From positions 1 through 64,000 of the forward strand of contig NZ_JBHSJJ010000005.1 of assembly GCF_042652345.1 (NCBI RefSeq): a DNA stretch of 64,000 nucleotides, read 5' to 3'. The notes under the pieces were generated by a model. The model made no database searches and was not told the DNA's origin. It worked only from the letters and a program-made list of their open reading frames with translations. Shown here piece by piece: positions 60,485-64,000 of this stretch; the stretch's first letter is position 1, and each line of letters opens with the position of its first letter. A program made the position numbers and the translations under genes. This DNA comes from Negadavirga shengliensis (GTDB lineage Bacteria > Bacteroidota > Bacteroidia > Cytophagales > Cyclobacteriaceae).

Positions 60485-60928
60485 TCAATAGCCCAAGCCC
60501 ATTTCCTGCGCCTCCCTGGCAAGTTTATCCAGGGCTTTTCTTCTGGATTCCCGGAGCGAGGATTCATATTTTTTGACATCTTCCAGCAGGACCCTTCGGT
60601 GTGCACCGACTTTTTTATGGGGGATTTTACCAGTTTCCAAAAGTTTGACCAAATGTGGGCGGGATACCTTCAGCAAGTCAGCCGCTTCCTGGGTGCTCAA
60701 TTCCTTTGAAAAAGAAGCGATTTCAACGGTTCTCCCATCCGCCATTTCATCCAGTACTTTTTCCAGAAGCAAGACAGCATTTCTGGGGACTGAGATGGAC
60801 GTCCCTTCCACCTGAAAAATTACCGCGTCATGAGGCTTTGTACTCCCGGTAATACTTTTCAGTACCGCAACCGACTGTCTGGCTGCTTTTTGATCTTTTG
60901 CTGTTGGTTTTTTGATGGATGTGGCCAT
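60485..60928 (-). CDS. Excisionase-type HTH protein, antitoxin candidate
   Basis: This 147-residue protein has a central HTH_17 domain (LSTQEAADLLKVSRPHLVKLL, then ETGKIPHKKVGAHRRVLLED near residue 100) and a basic helical tail (SSLRESRRKALDKLAREA) that could wrap the toxin. N-terminal residues 1-60 are lysine-rich and then hydrophobic (PRNAVLLLEKVLDEMADG). It precedes the PIN gene by 9 bases. Directly repeated TAAACGAAA units upstream may be its operator. Confidence 0.85.
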   Translation of the reverse strand: MATSIKKPTAKDQKAARQSVAVLKSITGSTKPHDAVIFQVEGTSISVPRNAVLLLEKVLDEMADGRTVEIASFSKELSTQEAADLLKVSRPHLVKLLETGKIPHKKVGAHRRVLLEDVKKYESSLRESRRKALDKLAREAQEMGLGY

Positions 60929-60962
60929 GGTAAGGGAAGTTTTGTTATTGCCGTGAATATAC

Positions 60963-60980
60963 TAAACGAAATAAACGAAA
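60963..60980. promoter_or_regulatory. Tandem TAAACGAAA x2, operator candidate
   Basis: Two perfect copies of TAAACGAAA abut at 60963-60971 and 60972-60980, 34 bases upstream of the antitoxin start. Such direct repeats are typical binding sites for toxin-antitoxin autoregulation. No protein-binding proof. Confidence 0.4.
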
Positions 60981-61009
60981 CAAATGTTTGACTGGAAAGC
61001 TTTTTTGAT

Positions 61010-61474
61010 TTATTTTTTCCAGAGCCCTTGATTTTCCCAATTATGGAGGAAGCCAAGTTTATAAATCGGGATGGATGAATTTTCTTCGAACAGGCTCAAT
61101 ATTTTTATTTTGATCTGGTGATTGGGTGTGACTTTGTTACATAGAAAAAGCATGCAGGAAATGATCAGAAATGGTTTTTTCTGTTGGACTTCAACAAGAG
61201 GCAAGTCAAGCCCACGTGATGTTGGGTTTTTCAAATTTAAAACTGGACGCTTCACCATATCTCTATTCCATAATCTTGAATGGTGCGCGATAATATTTCT
61301 GACATAACCGATGGCTTCCAGCCAACTCGATAACTCAGAATGCAAATACCCTTTAAGGCGGTAGTAGCTGATGTTTTGTAAAAAATGGGGGCACTTGATT
61401 CGTCTCCTAAAAAGCATTCCTCTCGATTTGAGTAGCTCGATTTGCTCTTCGATTGTGTATGCAGACTTTGACAT
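61010..61474 (-). pseudogene. Abi_2-family (AbiD/AbiF) gene with internal deletion
   Basis: The N-terminal part (TIEEQIELLKSRGM, HFLQNISYYRLKGYLHSE) and the later part (SSWLEAIGYVRNIIAHHSRLWNRDMVKRP) are both typical of Abi_2 abortive-infection proteins. Those proteins normally have roughly 120-150 residues between the YYRLKGY and SWLEA blocks. Here they are adjacent, giving 154 residues instead of about 300. The join is in frame, so a short protein may still be made; the missing part holds most of the fold. The gene lies between hsdS and the HTH/PIN pair, as in phage-defence islands. Confidence 0.78.
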
Positions 61475-61558
61475 AAATAAAAAAATGACCCGAGAGCAGA
61501 TCTTACGGTATGCAGCTCAGGTTCTGTTGACACAAGGGTACGTAAATACTTACGAAAA

Positions 61559-61574
61559 GTAAATATATATTTAC
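61559..61574. promoter_or_regulatory. Perfect 16-base palindrome GTAAATATATATTTAC
   Basis: The palindrome lies 84 bases upstream of the Abi-like gene start, next to the related sequence TACGTAAATACTTACG (61539-61554). It could be an operator for the Abi/TA genes. Confidence 0.35.
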
Positions 61575-61593
61575 ATATTTGCAAAAACGCTTT

Positions 61594-61650
61594 CTCTCCA
61601 CCGAAGGCCTGCGTGCTATGCAGGAGTTTGATTTAGGTGGAGAGGGGGTG
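61594..61650. terminator. Large hairpin after hsdS
   Basis: Outer arms CTCTCCACC (61594-61602) and GGTGGAGAG (61636-61644) enclose inner arms CCTGC and GCAGG. T runs lie on both flanks (GTTTTTG on the plus side; GCGTTTTTGC on the minus side). It sits about 90 bases beyond the hsdS stop and may terminate hsdS transcription. Confidence 0.5.
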
Positions 61651-61733
61651 TTTTTGTCTTGAAGTTCACCCTACCATTCGGAGGAAGGAAATCGGAAAAC
61701 GTAAGTGCTTTGATCGCTTGCGTTTTCTGTATT

Positions 61734-62975
61734 TTACACAAACATCTGCTGCAACAGCCCTTTTTTCCAGGTTTTCAACCCTTGGATCTGGCTGTCAAGT
61801 GTTTCAAGGTTTACATCCAAGCAGTTAAGAACGGCAGCGATTTTTTGTTGCTCTTGCAAACTCGGGTACGGAAGCTTGAGTTGTCCAAAATTGTCGTAAG
61901 TGATCTGCTTTCCATCCCGAATCCCAACGACCGTTAGGCTAAGCCTTGTTATGAAACTTTCCTTTTTGAAGAAGAACGTGAAAAATTGGGGTACAATCGG
62001 GATTTTACTTCGCAGAACGGTATAGGCTGGGCTACAGATACCAAGATGCCTCGAATGGTCAACACCTCCTTGGAACGACCTGAGACTGATTACAAAATCA
62101 TCAGGCTCCACAATTTTGTATGACAAAATGCTTTTTTCGGTTGCTTGAATTCGGATACCGTTTTCTTCTCGAAGAACCATTCCGTGTTCTTGGGAAGCGG
62201 AAAGGATGGGCAAGTCACCTTGATGCTTTTTGTTTGAAACATTCCCAAACACTTCCTTTGCTTTCAAGTAGTTCCACTCCGGGAACTCACTGCCGTCATC
62301 CTGTTTGAACCGGATCCGTGGAGTCTGCCCTGAGCCTGTCGAAGGGAAAATCTGCTGCATCACGCCCTTTTTGTAGGCTTCCAGCTTTTCCTTCTTCCGC
62401 TCCAGCAGTTCTATGCGCTCGTCAACCGAAGACAGGAAGGAGGCGATTTTTTGTTGTTCAGACAGTCCCGTTGTGCTAATTTTAACCGAAGAAAGTGTTT
62501 CTTGTCCCACGTTATACCTTGTGCTTCCTCCACTTCTTGAGGTGATATCATTTCTAGTGGCAGGGGTTTTCAGAAGGTAGTTAAGAAAGACAGGGTGGTA
62601 CTCACCAACCTTCTTACCCCGAATAACAAACCCACCAAAGAGAGCAGGCTTTTCTCGGTCAAGATAAACATTTGCCTGCCCCACTTCTTCCCGGGTTTCG
62701 GAACTTCGTTGAAACAGAACATCTCCGTATTCCACCTTGTAGAGTTCCTTGTTCTTCTCGGATGTTCGAACTGAGCCTATGATTTTGTCGTAGGTGATAA
62801 AGTTGTTTTGAATAATGTCCAATACATTGATAAACTTATCCCCTCCACCGTAATCCTCCTTCGTCGCATTGAGCCCGTTTTTGAAAGTCAGCAGGTCCCC
62901 AAGACTAGTTTCAAACCACGCTGTGGAGAACTCTGGGAAGCGAATTTCTGGCTCACTCTTTAAATTGTCTTTCAT
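61734..62975 (-). CDS. hsdS: Type I restriction specificity subunit
   Basis: This 413-residue HsdS has two target-recognition domains separated by coiled conserved helices. The first domain runs about residues 5-165, helix block SEQQKIASFLSSVDERIELLERK near 185-205; the second covers about 225-375 with LQEQQKIAAVLNCLDVNLETL near 385. Each domain reads half of the bipartite DNA target. Between them the frame contains PSTGSGQT, encoded by a repetitive element (62328-62346). The gene lies between the Fic gene and the Abi remnant. HsdM is missing from the window. Confidence 0.92.
   Translation of the reverse strand: MKDNLKSEPEIRFPEFSTAWFETSLGDLLTFKNGLNATKEDYGGGDKFINVLDIIQNNFITYDKIIGSVRTSEKNKELYKVEYGDVLFQRSSETREEVGQANVYLDREKPALFGGFVIRGKKVGEYHPVFLNYLLKTPATRNDITSRSGGSTRYNVGQETLSSVKISTTGLSEQQKIASFLSSVDERIELLERKKEKLEAYKKGVMQQIFPSTGSGQTPRIRFKQDDGSEFPEWNYLKAKEVFGNVSNKKHQGDLPILSASQEHGMVLREENGIRIQATEKSILSYKIVEPDDFVISLRSFQGGVDHSRHLGICSPAYTVLRSKIPIVPQFFTFFFKKESFITRLSLTVVGIRDGKQITYDNFGQLKLPYPSLQEQQKIAAVLNCLDVNLETLDSQIQGLKTWKKGLLQQMFV
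62328..62346. repeat. REP-like CCCTTCGACAGGCTCAGGG inside hsdS
   Basis: This 19-base near-palindrome is, from memory, a repeat common in many bacterial genomes. Here it lies in frame in the linker of hsdS, encoding roughly PSTGSG. It lengthens the spacer between the two recognition domains. Confidence 0.6.
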
Positions 62976-63025
62976 ACTAACAGTGCTTTAATCCCCAACT
63001 CTTCACAAAGATTTTTCCATAGGTC

Positions 63026-63058
63026 AGACCTGTCAGGTTTTTGAAGCCTGCCAGGTCT
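63026..63058. repeat. REP-like AGACCTG...CAGGTCT palindrome
   Basis: An imperfect 33-base palindrome (AGACCTGTCAGG, TTTTTGAAG, CCTGCCAGGTCT) lies in the 120-base gap between the Fic and hsdS genes. Its form matches a widespread Bacteroidota intergenic repeat (AGACCTG.CAGG). Confidence 0.65.
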
Positions 63059-63095
63059 TGGGTGGCTCCTTGCCGCTATATATGTTTTCATCATA

Positions 63096-64000
63096 TTATC
63101 CGAATAAGTTGATATATTCCCTAAAGGCAAAGATCCGGTTTCGCTTGAAGCCGGTGAGTTCTTCCAGAATGCCCAGTCCCTGAAAATCCCGGATCATGCG
63201 GTTGGCAGTGGAATTGTGGACACCGAGCATCTGTTCCACTTGACCTATATCCACAATGGGCTGGCGATAGAGTTCTGTAATCAACCGCCTCGCGTCTCCC
63301 TGCTTTTTGCCCAACTTCATCAGCTCCTGAAATTCGTACTTTTCACGCAACCGGATGATTTCCTGAAAAGTTCGGATGCCTGATTCCGTGGTCTCGATCA
63401 CTCCTTGTAAAAAGAAGGCAATCCACTCTCCCAAGGCATTTTTTTCCCGTACACGCATCAGGTTGTCATAGTAGTCCCGCCTGTTGCGTTCAAAGAAATC
63501 GGAGAGGTAAAGCGTAGGATACTTCAGCAGCCCTTTGTCCAAGAGGTACAGGGTAATCAACAGTCTCCCGATCCGTCCATTGCCATCCAGAAAGGGATGT
63601 ATGGTCTCAAACTGATAGTGTACCATGGCGATCTTGACCAGATGAGGCATCGGTAGGCCATCGTCATGGATAAACTTTTCCAGGTCACTCATCAGTCCAT
63701 GCACTTCGGTATGTACGGGCGGAACAAAAATGGCATGGCGCAGGCTGGGACCTATCCAGTTTTGGCTGTTGCGGAATTCACCGGGCAGCTTCTCCTGTCC
63801 CCGTACGCCATCGAGCAGGATGGCATGGGTTTTCCGGATCAGGCGGGTAGAAATGGGCAGCTTTTGCATGTCCTGTATGGCCTGGTTCATGGCATCTATA
63901 TAAGCATGCACTTCCAACCAGTCATCCCTGCGCTCCGGATCCAGGTCCTCTTCCTTGGCCAATGCTTCCTGAAAGGAAGTCTGCGTCCCTTCGATCTTGC
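63096..64000 (-). CDS. Fic-family protein (5-prime end beyond the window)
   Basis: The frame is open to the right edge, so the start lies outside. The visible N-terminal residues KIEGTQTSFQEAL resemble the S-x-I-E-G inhibitory helix of autoregulated Fic proteins. The catalytic motif is IHPFLDGNGRIGR near the middle (His for AMP transfer, GNGR for ATP phosphates). A C-terminal winged-helix (QPIVDIGQVEQMLGVHNSTANRMIRDFQGLG, shown here in short as QPIVDIGQVEQML and HNSTANRMIRD) suggests DNA binding. Fic proteins usually attach AMP to partner proteins. It is encoded with hsdS, probably between hsdM and hsdS. At least 300 residues are present. Confidence 0.9.
   Translation of the reverse strand, partial: KIEGTQTSFQEALAKEEDLDPERRDDWLEVHAYIDAMNQAIQDMQKLPISTRLIRKTHAILLDGVRGQEKLPGEFRNSQNWIGPSLRHAIFVPPVHTEVHGLMSDLEKFIHDDGLPMPHLVKIAMVHYQFETIHPFLDGNGRIGRLLITLYLLDKGLLKYPTLYLSDFFERNRRDYYDNLMRVREKNALGEWIAFFLQGVIETTESGIRTFQEIIRLREKYEFQELMKLGKKQGDARRLITELYRQPIVDIGQVEQMLGVHNSTANRMIRDFQGLGILEELTGFKRNRIFAFREYINLFG

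Overview
The window looks like the chromosome of a Bacteroidota bacterium of the order Cytophagales, most likely family Cyclobacteriaceae (Echinicola/Cyclobacterium/Algoriphagus-like). This rests on several things seen together: an ECF sigma/FecR/STN-domain cassette, FISUMP-domain and DUF4221-type lipoproteins, many Tat- or lipoprotein-exported carbohydrate enzymes, TAnnTTTG-type promoter elements, and few recognisable Shine-Dalgarno sites. Species cannot be named from sequence alone. No rRNA, tRNA, CRISPR array or complete insertion sequence was recognised.

Region 1 (about 0.1-42 kb) is a large carbohydrate-catabolism district without any SusC/SusD pair. It begins with a lone membrane protein and a pectate-lyase-fold beta-helix protein. 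A minus-strand ROK kinase / FucP-like MFS / XylR-type regulator operon follows. Divergent to it is a long plus-strand series: a propeller-toroid protein of unknown activity, alkaline phosphatase, purple-acid-type phosphatase, sialidase-fold protein, ChbG/YdjC deacetylase, second sialidase-fold protein, second propeller-toroid paralogue, HpcH/HpaI aldolase and MurQ etherase. Next come an exported Gfo/Idh/MocA protein, a FISUMP lipoprotein, a TIM-barrel lipoprotein, a GH10 enzyme, an exported D-threonine-aldolase-like PLP protein, two redox enzymes and a second ROK/MFS/SIS operon. A third extracellular phosphoesterase, L-serine dehydratase, a GH67/GH20-like glycosidase and a penicillin-acylase-family protein complete the district. 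The logic appears to be outside depolymerisation with removal of phosphate and acetyl groups, MFS import of small sugars, ROK phosphorylation, then lyase/etherase/aldolase steps to central metabolites. The actual glycan is unknown.

Region 2 (about 44.6-48.3 kb) holds two adjacent minus-strand genes, a nitrilase-superfamily lipoprotein and an outer-membrane barrel protein, each broken by a one-base shift at an A tract. A CPBP membrane protease and a DUF4221-like propeller lipoprotein follow.

Region 3 (48.4-53.1 kb) is the most unusual part: an ECF sigma factor, a FecR anti-sigma factor and two paralogous surface proteins built from 14-16-residue FQVAGIFN-type repeats. One of the two carries the STN signalling domain normally found on TonB-dependent receptors. 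The sigma gene and the first repeat gene share a two-part upstream element with identical 11-base spacing, a strong candidate for the promoter read by this sigma factor.

Region 4 (53.2-56.7 kb) carries an AraC regulator, a cupin, a DUF3237 protein and a cytochrome c-PQQ-type sugar dehydrogenase fusion. Region 5 (56.9-64 kb) is a defence island: type I restriction hsdR and hsdS with a PIN/HTH toxin-antitoxin pair and an internally deleted Abi_2 gene between them, and a Fic protein that runs off the right edge. hsdM is not in the window and probably lies just beyond 64 kb.
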